Source of the DNA: Methylobacterium sp. 10
GTDB taxonomy: Bacteria > Pseudomonadota > Alphaproteobacteria > Rhizobiales > Beijerinckiaceae
Length of the DNA: 64,000 nt
NCBI RefSeq assembly: GCF_000519085.1
Contig: NZ_KI912577.1
Coordinates: 2,774,632-2,838,631, forward strand
Direction: 5' to 3'
Part shown: piece by piece, positions 1-11,436 of the stretch
Position numbering within the stretch: the first letter of the stretch is position 1
How the letters are laid out: each line of letters opens with the position of its first letter
Position numbers and translations under genes: made by a program
The notes under the pieces: generated by a model
Seen by the model: the letters and a program-made list of their open reading frames with translations, nothing else
Databases searched by the model: none
Told to the model about the DNA's origin: nothing

Positions 1-49
1 CGCCCTAGCCTTTGATCGAGCGCGACTCGCGAAATGGGCTGTCCGAACC

Positions 50-265
50 ATGGCAGGCTTCTTCTTCCTGTATTTCACCGCCTGCATGGCGCATGCGCCG
101 GAGACCTGCGAATCGAAGCGGCTGCCGCTCGATGTCGCTGATGCGAGGGGGTGCATCCGCGTGGCCCAGCCGCAGCTGGCGCGGTGGATCGACACCCATC
201 CCGATTACCGCATCACCGCATGGCGCTGCGGTTCGCCGCCCCGGGATCTCGGCACGCGGATCTGA
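50..265 (+). CDS. small conserved hypothetical protein
   Basis: A 71-residue protein starts at ATG 50. It opens with a hydrophobic stretch (GFFFLYFTACMA), then has a Cys (CESKRLPLD), a second Cys (GCIRVAQP) and a C-terminal HPDYRITAWRC motif. Short alphaproteobacterial proteins with this layout (Cys, QPxxARW, HPxWxxxxxxC) are familiar to me as conserved hypotheticals of unknown function. The spaced cysteines could form disulfides if the protein is exported, which is inference. It has no clear operon partner: the next gene starts about 190 bases later. The coding call rests on this pattern and on frame composition. Confidence 0.6.
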   Translation: MAGFFFLYFTACMAHAPETCESKRLPLDVADARGCIRVAQPQLARWIDTHPDYRITAWRCGSPPRDLGTRI

Positions 266-458
266 CAGGGTCGGGCCGGGGCCGAGCCCTCCACGAGCCT
301 ATCCGCACGGGTACGATACGGGTCGTGTCCCGTGGCGTGGCGCATCGGACACATCGGCCCGTCCTGCGACCCGGTTCGCGCCGCCGCCGCGATTTCGCCC
401 CATCGGGCCGGGATGGCGAAGCCGACGACACGGCAGCGCAGCGAACCGGCACCGAACG

Positions 459-974
459 ATGATTCCTTTCCACTTGTCCCCCTCCCTGGCGCGCCTGAGC
501 GCCGTCGGCCTTATGGGGAGCCTCCTGACCCTCGGCGGCTGCGGCGGCCCGACGATCCTGCCCGAGGCCGACAACCTCACGAGCCCGGTGATCCTCGACG
601 AGGGCGCGGCTGCCGCGGCGATCTCCCGCTACAGGGCGTCGCATGGGCTCGGCCCGGTGGTGCTGGATTCCAGCCTGATCCGGGCGGCCTCCTATCAGGC
701 GGAATCCAATGCCAAGGCCGGAAGGCTCAGCCACGAAATCGGCGGCACCTTCGATTCGCGCATGGCGCGGGCGGGATTTGGCCGCTCCTTCGCGGCCGAG
801 AACCTCAGTGCCGGCTCCAATACCTTCGACGAGGTGCTCGCGCGCTGGAAAAATTCGTCCGAGCACAACAAGAACATGCTGATGCCCCAGCTCAAGCGGA
901 TCGGCATCGCCCGCGTCGATGCGCCGGGCACGCGCTACAAGCGCTTCTGGGCCCTGGTCCTCGCCGGCAACTGA
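459..974 (+). CDS. CAP (SCP/PR1-like) domain lipoprotein
   Basis: This is a 171-residue secreted protein of the CAP superfamily. The ATG at 459 gives an N-terminal signal sequence ending in a lipobox-like LGGC at about residues 24-27, so it is probably a lipoprotein. The CAP fold follows from residue 50: ISRYRASHGL at the start, a central LSHEIGG with the conserved His, AENLSAG, and the WKNSSEHNKNML region near the C-terminus, where the second conserved His lies. Bacterial CAP lipoproteins of this size are common and their biochemical role is mostly unknown. The frame stays open well upstream of 459, but only this start gives a signal peptide. Confidence 0.88.
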   Translation: MIPFHLSPSLARLSAVGLMGSLLTLGGCGGPTILPEADNLTSPVILDEGAAAAAISRYRASHGLGPVVLDSSLIRAASYQAESNAKAGRLSHEIGGTFDSRMARAGFGRSFAAENLSAGSNTFDEVLARWKNSSEHNKNMLMPQLKRIGIARVDAPGTRYKRFWALVLAGN

Positions 975-1015
975 CGGCGCAGTGGTTCAGGGGGCGCGGG
1001 ACCTCGCCGCGCCGC

Positions 1016-1270
1016 TCAATCCGTAATCTGGTCGGCCTCGGTCAGCCCGTCCTGGATGTTGCGGATGATCGTGCGCATCTCGGGGATCATCGCGATGGCC
1101 CTGGCGATCCGCAACGCCTCCTCGCGGGTCATGAGGCCCGTCGCCTCCCGCTTGTCCGCCTCGTCGGAAAAGTAGGTCCAGGCAACGGCCGCCCCCTCCG
1201 CATCCTCGATGCTGAAACTCTCGACCTTCTCGACGACGAGCCAGGGGGTGGGGAAGCCGCGCGCCGTCAT
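1016..1270 (-). CDS. small conserved hypothetical protein
   Basis: An 84-residue acidic protein that I do not recognise as a named family. It begins with a short beta-like segment (GFPTPWLVVEKVESFSI) and continues with AVAWTYFSDE, MTREEALRIARAIAMIPE and an acidic tail. The mix of one short strand and one long amphipathic helix suggests a small soluble cytoplasmic protein. It lies just downstream of tRNA-Val on the same strand and could be co-transcribed with it. No motif points to a function. Confidence 0.6.
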   Translation of the reverse strand: MTARGFPTPWLVVEKVESFSIEDAEGAAVAWTYFSDEADKREATGLMTREEALRIARAIAMIPEMRTIIRNIQDGLTEADQITD

Positions 1271-1316
1271 CGCTGGTCTCTGTAGCCGGGGAGGGGCAAG
1301 GGAACGGGAAGAGGCG

Positions 1317-1392
1317 TGGTGGGCGGTGACGGGCTCGAACCGCCGACCCTCTCCGTGTAAAGGAGACGCTCTACCAACTGAGCTAACCGCCC
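1317..1392 (-). tRNA. tRNA-Val (anticodon TAC)
   Basis: Read on the minus strand the gene begins GGGCGGTTAGCTCAG and folds into a full cloverleaf. The acceptor stem pairs GGGCGGT with ACCGCCC, the anticodon stem is TCTCC/GGAGA with loop TTTACAC giving anticodon TAC, and the T arm carries GGTTCGAGCC. The 3' CCA is encoded (1317-1319), total 76 nt. It serves the valine GUA codon group. Confidence 0.97.
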
Positions 1393-1454
1393 GATGCGCG
1401 CCGCATCGTTAATCCAAGCATCGTCGGGATGGCAACCCTCAGCGGCCACAAAGA

Positions 1455-1484
1455 AAAGGCCCCGGAGCGTGCTCCGGGGCCTTT
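1455..1484 (-). terminator. rho-independent terminator of lon
   Basis: An almost perfect 13-bp stem (AAAGGCCCCGGAG pairing with CTCCGGGGCCTTT) with a 4-nt loop lies 24 bases past the lon stop codon. On the minus strand it is followed by a T-rich stretch (TTTTCTTTG). Because both flanks are A/T rich it could work in both directions. Confidence 0.88.
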
Positions 1485-1507
1485 CCATTTTCAAAGCACC
1501 CTCTCGC

Positions 1508-3937
<2,430 letters not shown>

Positions 3938-4106
3938 GTCGGACTTCCTCTTGATGGACTCCGGGCTCTAGCTCCTCGAAATGAGCAAGCATCCTGCCAC
4001 GGGCCGACCGGGCCGCATCGCGGGGTCGGGGACATCGTTGAACTGTGAGGCTGGAGGCGGACACCGCACCTCAGGAGGTGAGCGTGCGGCCGTCGCGTCT
4101 GACAAT

Positions 4107-4137
4107 TCAGATGGAAGCCGGGGAGGACTTTTTCAAG
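4107..4137 (-). promoter_or_regulatory. candidate heat-shock (RpoH/sigma-32) promoter of lon
   Basis: On the minus strand, CTTGAA (4132-4137) is followed after 17 nt by CCATCTGA (4107-4114). This resembles the alphaproteobacterial RpoH pattern of CTTGAA and a C/CAT-type -10. It would start transcription near 4100, leaving a leader of about 160 nt before lon. lon is a known heat-shock gene in relatives, which supports the assignment, but no experiment is visible here. Confidence 0.55.
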
Positions 4138-4188
4138 AATTCTCCCCGGTCCGTTTCGGCGGCTAACCTCGGCCGCCGAGTCGCACCC

Positions 4189-5460
<1,272 letters not shown>

Positions 5461-5646
5461 GTCGGTCTCCGTTCGCGGGTGCGACGCCAGCCCCGGGGCG
5501 CACGCGCATCTTTTAAGATCTAAGGGCGCCCGCCTAAAGAAACAGTCACCTGCGCGCTTTCTGCCGGTAGGTCAGACTCGCGATGCAAGCATGCTGCCGC
5601 GACGGGATCAAGGCAAAGCCGCACATACGGCCCGCCTCTAAAGGAC

Positions 5647-5675
5647 GCGCCGGGGCCGCCAGGCGGCCCCGGCGC
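5647..5675 (-). terminator. terminator downstream of clpP
   Basis: A GC-rich stem (about 13 bp, GCGCCGGGGCCGC with its complement) starts 9 bases after the clpP stop codon and is followed on the minus strand by TCCTTTAG. The T tract is short, so termination may be partial and clpX may still receive read-through. Confidence 0.65.
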
Positions 5676-5683
5676 GGTCGAGA

Positions 5684-6313
5684 TCAGGCGGCGGCCGGCT
5701 CGGGACGCTTCTGGATCACTTCGTCGATCAGGCCGAATTCCTTGGCCGCGTCGGCGGTCATGAAATTGTCGCGCTCGAGGGCCTGCACGATGGTGTCGTA
5801 GTCGCGCCCGGTATGCTTCACGTAGATCTCGTTGAGGCGCTTCTTCAGCGCTTCGATCTCGCGGGCATGGATCAGGATGTCCGTCGCCTGGCCCTGGAAC
5901 CCGCCGGAGGGCTGGTGGACCATGATGCGGGCGTTCGGAAGGGCGAAACGGTGGCCGGGCTCGCCGGCGGTGAGCAGCAGAGATCCCATCGAGGCGGCCT
6001 GGCCGACGCAGAGGGTCGTCACCGGGCAGCGGATGAACTGCATCGTGTCGTAGATCGACAGGCCCGAGGTCACCACGCCACCGGGCGAGTTGATGTAGAA
6101 GGAGATTTCCTTCTTCGGGTTCTCGGCTTCGAGGAACAGCAGCTGCGCCACGATCAGCGAGGCGCCGTAATCCTCGACCGGGCCGGTGAGGAAGATGATC
6201 CGCTCACGCAGCAGGCGGGAATAGATGTCGAACGCGCGCTCGCCGCGGCTCGACTGCTCGACCACCATGGGAACGAGTGCGCTGTTATAGTAGTCGACCG
6301 GATCTCTCATCAT
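5684..6313 (-). CDS. clpP: ClpP, ATP-dependent Clp protease proteolytic subunit
   Basis: ClpP is the tetradecameric serine peptidase chamber that works with ClpX or ClpA. The 209-residue sequence carries the catalytic triad at Ser108 (GQAASMGS), His133 (MVHQPSGG) and Asp182 (ERDNFM), and the family motif YINSPGG. The N-terminus ([17 protein letters not shown]) matches the family closely, with almost no propeptide. The first two codons are both ATG and either may start. It lies upstream of clpX and downstream of tig, the classical arrangement. Confidence 0.97.
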   Translation of the reverse strand: MMRDPVDYYNSALVPMVVEQSSRGERAFDIYSRLLRERIIFLTGPVEDYGASLIVAQLLFLEAENPKKEISFYINSPGGVVTSGLSIYDTMQFIRCPVTTLCVGQAASMGSLLLTAGEPGHRFALPNARIMVHQPSGGFQGQATDILIHAREIEALKKRLNEIYVKHTGRDYDTIVQALERDNFMTADAAKEFGLIDEVIQKRPEPAAA

Positions 6314-6336
6314 TCTCGTGCCCCAGGCTTCAAGGG

Positions 6337-6368
6337 GTCCGGCCGCGCGAATCGCGCGCGGGCCGGAC
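6337..6368. repeat. imperfect inverted repeat between tig and clpP
   Basis: GTCCGGCC (6337-6344) pairs with GGCCGGAC (6361-6368), with an inner GCGCGA/TCGCGC stem. Neither side has a T run, so it is more likely an mRNA structure than a classical terminator. It sits in the 128-base gap before clpP. Confidence 0.5.
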
Positions 6369-6441
6369 GTGTCAGCGAACTACGGCGGCGGTGAACGCCG
6401 CCTTTACATCCAAGCCCGCCGCCCTTTTGGGAGCCTCGAGC

Positions 6442-7878
6442 TCAATCGGCCTTGGCGACGGCCGGCAGATCGTCGCCCGAAGGAGCCTGGGATTCGTCCG
6501 CCTTCGACTCCGTCGATTCGGCGCTGGCCGCATCGGCATCCTCGTCGGCGAACAAAGCATCCTTCGAGACGGGCTCTTCGACCAGCTTCACCTGGGCGAG
6601 GACATGGTCGACGACCTTCTCCTCGAACAGGGGTGCGCGAAGCTCGGCCAGGGCCTGTGCGTTCTTCCGGTAGAAGTCCCAGACCTGCTGCTCCTGTCCG
6701 GGATATTGCCGGACACGGGCGATCAGGGCCTGGTTCACCTCGTCGTCGCTGACCTTGATATCGGCGGTCTCGCCCACCTGCGCAAGCACCAAGCCGAGAC
6801 GGACGCGGCGCTCGGCGATCTTGCGGTACTCGGCCGTGGCCTTTTCCTCGGTGGTTCCCTCGTCCTCGAAGGTCTTGCCGCGGGTTTTCAGGTCCTGCTC
6901 GACCTGGGCCCACACGGCGGCGAATTCCTGGTGGACGAGGCTCGGGGGCAGATCGAAGGCGTATTTGCCGTCGAGGGCGTCGAGGAGCTCCTTCTTGAGC
7001 TTGCGGCGCGACTGGGCCTCGAAATCGCCGCCGAGGGCGCCGGCGACGGCCTCCTTCAGCTTCTCCAGCGATTCCATGCCGAAGCCCTTGGCGAGCTCGT
7101 CGTCGATCTTGCTCTCGCCCGGAGCCTGGATCGCCGTGACGGTCACGTCGAACTCGGCGTCCTTGCCGGCCAGGTGCTCGGCACCGTAGGCCTCGGGGAA
7201 GGTCGACTTCACCACCAGCGACTGGCCGACCTTGGCGCCGACCAGCTGGTCCTCGAAGCCGGGGATGAACGAGCCCGAACCGAGCTCCAGATCGACACCC
7301 TCGCCCTTGCCGCCGTCGAACTCGACGCCGTCGATCTTGCCGACGAAGTCGATGGTGACGCGGTCGCCGGTGGCGGCCTCGGCACCCTCGTCCTTCGGGG
7401 TGAAGGCGCGGTTGGAGGAGGCCATGCGGTTGATGGCCTCGTCGACCTCCTCGTCGCTGGGCTTGGCGACCTGCTTCGTCAGGGTGACGTCGGACAGGTC
7501 GGCGAGCTCGAAGCTCGGCAGGATTTCGAGGGCGACGTTGAAGGAGACGTCGTCCTTGGCGGACAGCGCCCGGTCGACGATCGAGGCCTCGCCGGGGAAT
7601 TCGATCTTCGGCTCGAGGGCAAGCTTGAGGTTGTTGTCGGCGACGATCTTCTGGTTGGCCTCGTTGACCGCGTTCTGCAGCACGTCGGCCATCACCGAGC
7701 GGCCGTAGAGCTTGCGCAGATGGGCCACCGGCACCTTGCCGGGGCGGAAGCCCTTGATCTGGGCCTTGTCCTTGAGGGTGGACAGCTCGGTCGTCAGGCG
7801 CTCTTCGAGCTCCTTGGCGGCCAGAAGCACCTGGAACTCGCGCTTCAGACCCTGGGAGAGTGTCTCGGTCACCTGCAT
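6442..7878 (-). CDS. tig: trigger factor (ribosome-associated chaperone and peptidyl-prolyl isomerase)
   Basis: Trigger factor binds ribosomal protein L23 at the exit tunnel and shields nascent chains. From ATG 7876-7878 the product is 478 residues: N-terminal ribosome-binding domain with [13 protein letters not shown] and the signature GFRPGKVP, a central FKBP-type isomerase domain ([31 protein letters not shown]), a long helical C-terminal domain, and an acidic Asp/Glu/Ser-rich tail of about 45 residues. The frame is open further upstream, but the MQVTET start is conserved and has GGGAAGA before it. It is slightly longer than E. coli Tig because of the tail. Confidence 0.97.
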   Translation of the reverse strand: MQVTETLSQGLKREFQVLLAAKELEERLTTELSTLKDKAQIKGFRPGKVPVAHLRKLYGRSVMADVLQNAVNEANQKIVADNNLKLALEPKIEFPGEASIVDRALSAKDDVSFNVALEILPSFELADLSDVTLTKQVAKPSDEEVDEAINRMASSNRAFTPKDEGAEAATGDRVTIDFVGKIDGVEFDGGKGEGVDLELGSGSFIPGFEDQLVGAKVGQSLVVKSTFPEAYGAEHLAGKDAEFDVTVTAIQAPGESKIDDELAKGFGMESLEKLKEAVAGALGGDFEAQSRRKLKKELLDALDGKYAFDLPPSLVHQEFAAVWAQVEQDLKTRGKTFEDEGTTEEKATAEYRKIAERRVRLGLVLAQVGETADIKVSDDEVNQALIARVRQYPGQEQQVWDFYRKNAQALAELRAPLFEEKVVDHVLAQVKLVEEPVSKDALFADEDADAASAESTESKADESQAPSGDDLPAVAKAD

Positions 7879-8052
7879 CGTCGTCTTCCCGCTGTCGTCC
7901 GTGTGATCGGTCAAAAAATCTCGCGTGGCGCCGCCGTCAGGGCGTGACACCACAGGCGGCGTTTGACGAAGCGCGCCCGACCGGAGGCCGACTCCGAGCG
8001 GCAGAGCGGGCCGGCCATCGCTGTGAGCCAATCCGTTCCCGACGGCGGAGGC

Positions 8053-8137
8053 TGGTGCGGGCGGAGGGGCTCGAACCCCCACGTCTTGCGACACTGGAAC
8101 CTAAATCCAGCGCGTCTACCAGTTCCGCCACGCCCGC
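8053..8137 (-). tRNA. tRNA-Leu (anticodon TAG)
   Basis: The minus-strand transcript begins GCGGGCGTGGCGGAACTGG, has the long class II variable arm (TGTCGCAAGACGT), anticodon stem CTGGA/TCCAG with loop TTTAGGT giving TAG, and T arm GGTTCGAGCCC. The acceptor stem GCGGGCG/CGCCCGC is perfect and CCA is encoded at 8053-8055. Total 85 nt. Confidence 0.97.
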
Positions 8138-8333
8138 AAGCGCCAACGCCCGGCGCGCCTTTTCAGCCGCCAGAGCGCGGTCCTATAGCATGCGCGCGCA
8201 AGTCCGCAGCAAAAAAATCAGGCGCCGGCCATCGGGGGCGCGGCGGTGGTTGGCGCCGCGCCGGACCGCCGTCTACAAGCAGGCCGGCGGGGCGGATGCG
8301 CCCGCCCGTCCGTCGACTCCCGTCCGAGGTGAT

Positions 8334-9833
8334 ATGCCGAGTTCCGACCCGAAGAATGGCCGTCCCCCCTCGGAGACAGGCAGTCTGTCCCGCCGGTCCC
8401 TGATCAGCCGGGCGGCGGCCCTCGGTCTTGCCGGACCGGCTCTCATCCCGCGCGCCGAGGCGCAGACGGGCTCTGGCAAAGCCGTCCCCAAGCCGGCGCC
8501 CGCACCGGTCAAGCCGGCAGAATCCTTATCGGAACCGCGCCCGCTCATCGCCGCGCCGGGAACGAACCGCCTGAAACCTGAGCCGGCGGCCGAGACGCCG
8601 GTCTGGACCTTCGACGGCACAGCGAGACTCCCCGTCATCCGTGCCAAGCTCGGCGATACCGTCCGCCTGCGCGTCGAGAACAAGACGGACAAGCCGCTCT
8701 CCCTGCATTGGCACGGGGTGCGCAACCAGAACGCCATGGACGGCGTCGGCGGCGTGACCCAGCCGCCGATCGCGCCGGGGACGGACTTCACCTACGCCTT
8801 CGTCCCGCCGGATGCGGGCACGTTCCTGATACGCCCCCTCGTCGTGGGCGGTTCGAGCGAACCGTCGGGGCGCGGCCTCGCCGGTGCGCTGGTTGTCGAG
8901 GAGACCGCGCCGCCGTCCCTCGACCAGGACCTCGCGCTGCTGATGCAGGATTGGCGGCTGGAGGAGAACGGCACGCTGATGCCGTTCGGGCAGGCCGCCT
9001 TCGCCGCGGCCTCCGGGCGCCTCGGCAACCTCGTCACCATCAACGGCAAGCCGGTGCCGGAAGCGATCGAGGTCCGTCCGGGATCGCGCATCCGCCTGCG
9101 GCTCGGCAATGTCTGCAACGCGCGGGGGACCCGCATCCGGTTCGAGGGCGCCAAGGTCTACGTGGTGGCGGTGGACGGCCAGCCCACCGACACGTTCGAG
9201 CCTCTGCGCGCGACGCTGCCCTTCCCCCCCGGCACCCGCTACGACCTGATGCTCGACATGCCGGCGGAGGCCGGCGCCGGCGTCACCGTCAACGCCCTCA
9301 TCGGCAACGGCCTCGTCCTGGCGACCCTCACCGCCAAGGGCCAGCCGGTGACGGAGAAGCGCCCGCCGATCGCGCCGGTGGGCGAGAACAAGCTCCTGCC
9401 CGCCGAGGTCAAGCTCCAGAACGCCGTGCGCCGCGACATCGCGATCACCGGCGGCGCCAAACTCGACAAGGACAAGCCCAGCGCCGAACCGGCCTATTCG
9501 GGCGATCCGAACCGGGTCTGGGCCATCAACGGCATCACGGGTGCCTCCGGCGTCGCTCCCTCCTTCACGGTGAAGCGCGGCCAGGTGGTGGTCCTCGCGA
9601 TCCGGAACGACACCGCCTTCCCGCAGGCCCTGCACCTCCACGGCCACGCCTTCCGGCTGCTTCACCCCCTGGACGACGGCTGGGAGCCCTATTGGCTCGA
9701 CACGTTCCAGCTGCTCGAAGGGCGCACGGCCCGGATCGCCTTCAAGGCGGACAATCCGGGCCGCTGGGTCATCGGCTCCACGGTGCTGGAGCGGTTCGAT
9801 ACCGGGTTGTGGACGAGCTTCGAAGTGACCTGA
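8334..9833 (+). CDS. multicopper-oxidase-like cupredoxin protein lacking most copper ligands
   Basis: A 499-residue exported protein. An SRRSLISR sequence followed by a hydrophobic stretch (residues 19-38) looks like a Tat signal. Three cupredoxin domains are recognisable. Of the four copper motifs of multicopper oxidases, the first is present (HWHG, His125/His127) and the third is partly present (LHLHGH at 433-438, with Gln431 where the type 1 ligand His is expected). The second (usually YHxH) reads GTFLIRPL at 162-169, and the fourth (usually HCHxxxH) reads WVIGSTVLERFDTG at 478-491, with no His or Cys. It therefore seems unable to hold a type 1 or complete trinuclear copper site. Oxidase activity should not be assumed. 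Confidence 0.85.
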   Translation: MPSSDPKNGRPPSETGSLSRRSLISRAAALGLAGPALIPRAEAQTGSGKAVPKPAPAPVKPAESLSEPRPLIAAPGTNRLKPEPAAETPVWTFDGTARLPVIRAKLGDTVRLRVENKTDKPLSLHWHGVRNQNAMDGVGGVTQPPIAPGTDFTYAFVPPDAGTFLIRPLVVGGSSEPSGRGLAGALVVEETAPPSLDQDLALLMQDWRLEENGTLMPFGQAAFAAASGRLGNLVTINGKPVPEAIEVRPGSRIRLRLGNVCNARGTRIRFEGAKVYVVAVDGQPTDTFEPLRATLPFPPGTRYDLMLDMPAEAGAGVTVNALIGNGLVLATLTAKGQPVTEKRPPIAPVGENKLLPAEVKLQNAVRRDIAITGGAKLDKDKPSAEPAYSGDPNRVWAINGITGASGVAPSFTVKRGQVVVLAIRNDTAFPQALHLHGHAFRLLHPLDDGWEPYWLDTFQLLEGRTARIAFKADNPGRWVIGSTVLERFDTGLWTSFEVT

Positions 9834-9907
9834 GGGGAGGGGGGCCGCTCGCCGCGGCCGCCGCCGAGCTGCTTGGAGCCTGTTCGAGGTGTTTCCCCAA
9901 GACTTTA

Positions 9908-10023
9908 CCTCATCCTGACGCGCCGCGTAGCGGCCTCGAAGGAGGGCTCCAGGGATCGCAGTGGGTTCTGGAGTGCTCCCTCAAAGCCCTTTGCATGGGC
10001 ATAAAGGGCACCTCAGGATGAGG
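9908..10023. repeat. palindromic intergenic repeat (CCTCATCCTGA family)
   Basis: The 116-base element is bounded by CCTCATCCTGA (9908-9918) and its complement TCAGGATGAGG (10013-10023). Its interior contains GGGATCGCAGTGGGTTCTGG and AAAGCCCTTTGCATGGGC. Elements with these ends are dispersed between genes in many Rhizobiales. It lies between the oxidase-like gene (+) and the RTX gene (-), where convergent transcripts meet, and may act in transcript ends. Confidence 0.75.
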
Positions 10024-10086
10024 AGGTCTGACCGGATGATCGACTTCGGCATGACCATCCGCCGAGGCATCCGATCCGGCGGACCC

Positions 10087-11274
10087 TCAGGCCCCGAACA
10101 GGAAGAGCTCGTTTTGGACGTCACGGACATCGTCGACGTTCGTGTCGTACAGGATGATCTTGTTCCCGGCCTCCACGCCCTTGAACGTCACCAGCGTATG
10201 GCGGCCGCCGCTCATGGAGCTGAGCACGATATCGCTTGCATCGACACCGGCGATGTCGACGGCGATGTGATCGGCGTTCAGATCGAGGCCATAGAGCTTG
10301 TCGCGGCCGAAATCGTCCCCGAAGTGGAAGCTGTCGGCACCGATGCCGCCGAAGAGCTTATCGCCGCCGCTTCCGCCGTCGATCGTATCCCCACCCTTGC
10401 CGGCCCTGATCGTATCGCTGCCCGACGTGCCGACGATCTCGACGGCGTGGCCCGAGGTCGATTGCGAGACGATCTTGCTCCCGGCCAGCACGTTGGACAT
10501 ATCGAGATGGGTGTCGTTGCGGACATACACGGCCTCGATGCCGGAGAGCCTCGTCTCGATGAGGCTGACGGTGCCGCCCCCCATCGCGATGAGAAAGTCC
10601 TTGTCGTCGCCACCGCTGACGTAGAGGGGCGTCGAAGACACGACGATCCGGTCGTCACCGCCTCTCCCGGCGAAGTCGTCCTCGCCGCCATTGCCGCGAA
10701 GTGTGTTCTTGCCATCGTCTCCGACCAGCGAATCGTCGAAAGCACTCCCGATCAGGTTTTCGATGCCGGAGAGTAGGTCTCCGAGGGCATCGCCTTCATA
10801 GCCGACCAGCGCTTCCAGACTGGCGTAGATCCTGCCGGTGGCATGCTCGTAGCTCGCCGTGTCGATACCCAGGCCGCCCTCGATCGTATCTCCGCCCTCG
10901 CCGCCTTCCAGCACGTCGTTTCCGCTTCCCCCCTTCAGGGTGTCGAAGCTGGAGCCGGACCGCAGGATATCGCCGAAATCACCGCCCTCCAGATAGACCG
11001 CGGCCGTGTTGTCCGACATATCGGCCGAGACCGAGTATTCGGTCCCGGTGATCGCGTATCCGGGAACCCCGCCCTCGTCCCTGTTCGCGTCGGTGAAATA
11101 CGCTCCACCCCGGCTAAGGTCCAAATAGTTATTGAAGATAAATCTATTGTATGTCAGGGGGCCAAATGCATGAATATCAGTCGGTCCGCTCGAATCATCA
11201 GACCCATAACCACCCACTGTTACGGTGTTTGAGATATCGTAATCATCGTTATGCGTGAATGAAAAGGTCGGCAT
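10087..11274 (-). CDS. RTX-type calcium-binding protein
   Basis: A 395-residue protein with several glycine/aspartate nonapeptide repeats of the GGxGxDxx type: GGSGNDVLEGGEGGDTIEGG near residue 115, GDDGKNTLRGNGGEDDFAGRGGDDRI near 185, and GKGGDTIDGGSGGDKLFGGIGADSF near 305. Such repeats bind calcium and fold into a beta-roll, usually in proteins secreted by a type I system without a cleaved signal. The N-terminal 100 residues have no recognised enzyme domain. No secretion genes are adjacent. The 5' part of the gene and its upstream region are clearly richer in A/T than the neighbourhood, which could mean recent acquisition. Confidence 0.85.
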   Translation of the reverse strand: MPTFSFTHNDDYDISNTVTVGGYGSDDSSGPTDIHAFGPLTYNRFIFNNYLDLSRGGAYFTDANRDEGGVPGYAITGTEYSVSADMSDNTAAVYLEGGDFGDILRSGSSFDTLKGGSGNDVLEGGEGGDTIEGGLGIDTASYEHATGRIYASLEALVGYEGDALGDLLSGIENLIGSAFDDSLVGDDGKNTLRGNGGEDDFAGRGGDDRIVVSSTPLYVSGGDDKDFLIAMGGGTVSLIETRLSGIEAVYVRNDTHLDMSNVLAGSKIVSQSTSGHAVEIVGTSGSDTIRAGKGGDTIDGGSGGDKLFGGIGADSFHFGDDFGRDKLYGLDLNADHIAVDIAGVDASDIVLSSMSGGRHTLVTFKGVEAGNKIILYDTNVDDVRDVQNELFLFGA

Positions 11275-11436
11275 GCCGCATTTCCGAAAACAGAAGTTTT
11301 GGTCTCGCCATTTTTAGTACAGATCCATTGATAAATCACTCGAATTTCCGATAGTTTCCTCCACAGCGGGACGGCGCGGCCCATCGATCCGGACGCGCCG
11401 GATCGTTCTCCACGCCCTTCCCGAGGCGGTCGGCCG

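Noticed and set aside
4117..4152. CCGGGGAG/CTCCCCGG inverted repeat between clpX and lon as a terminator
   Set aside because: The loop is 16 nt, no T run follows, and the region fits an RpoH promoter better.
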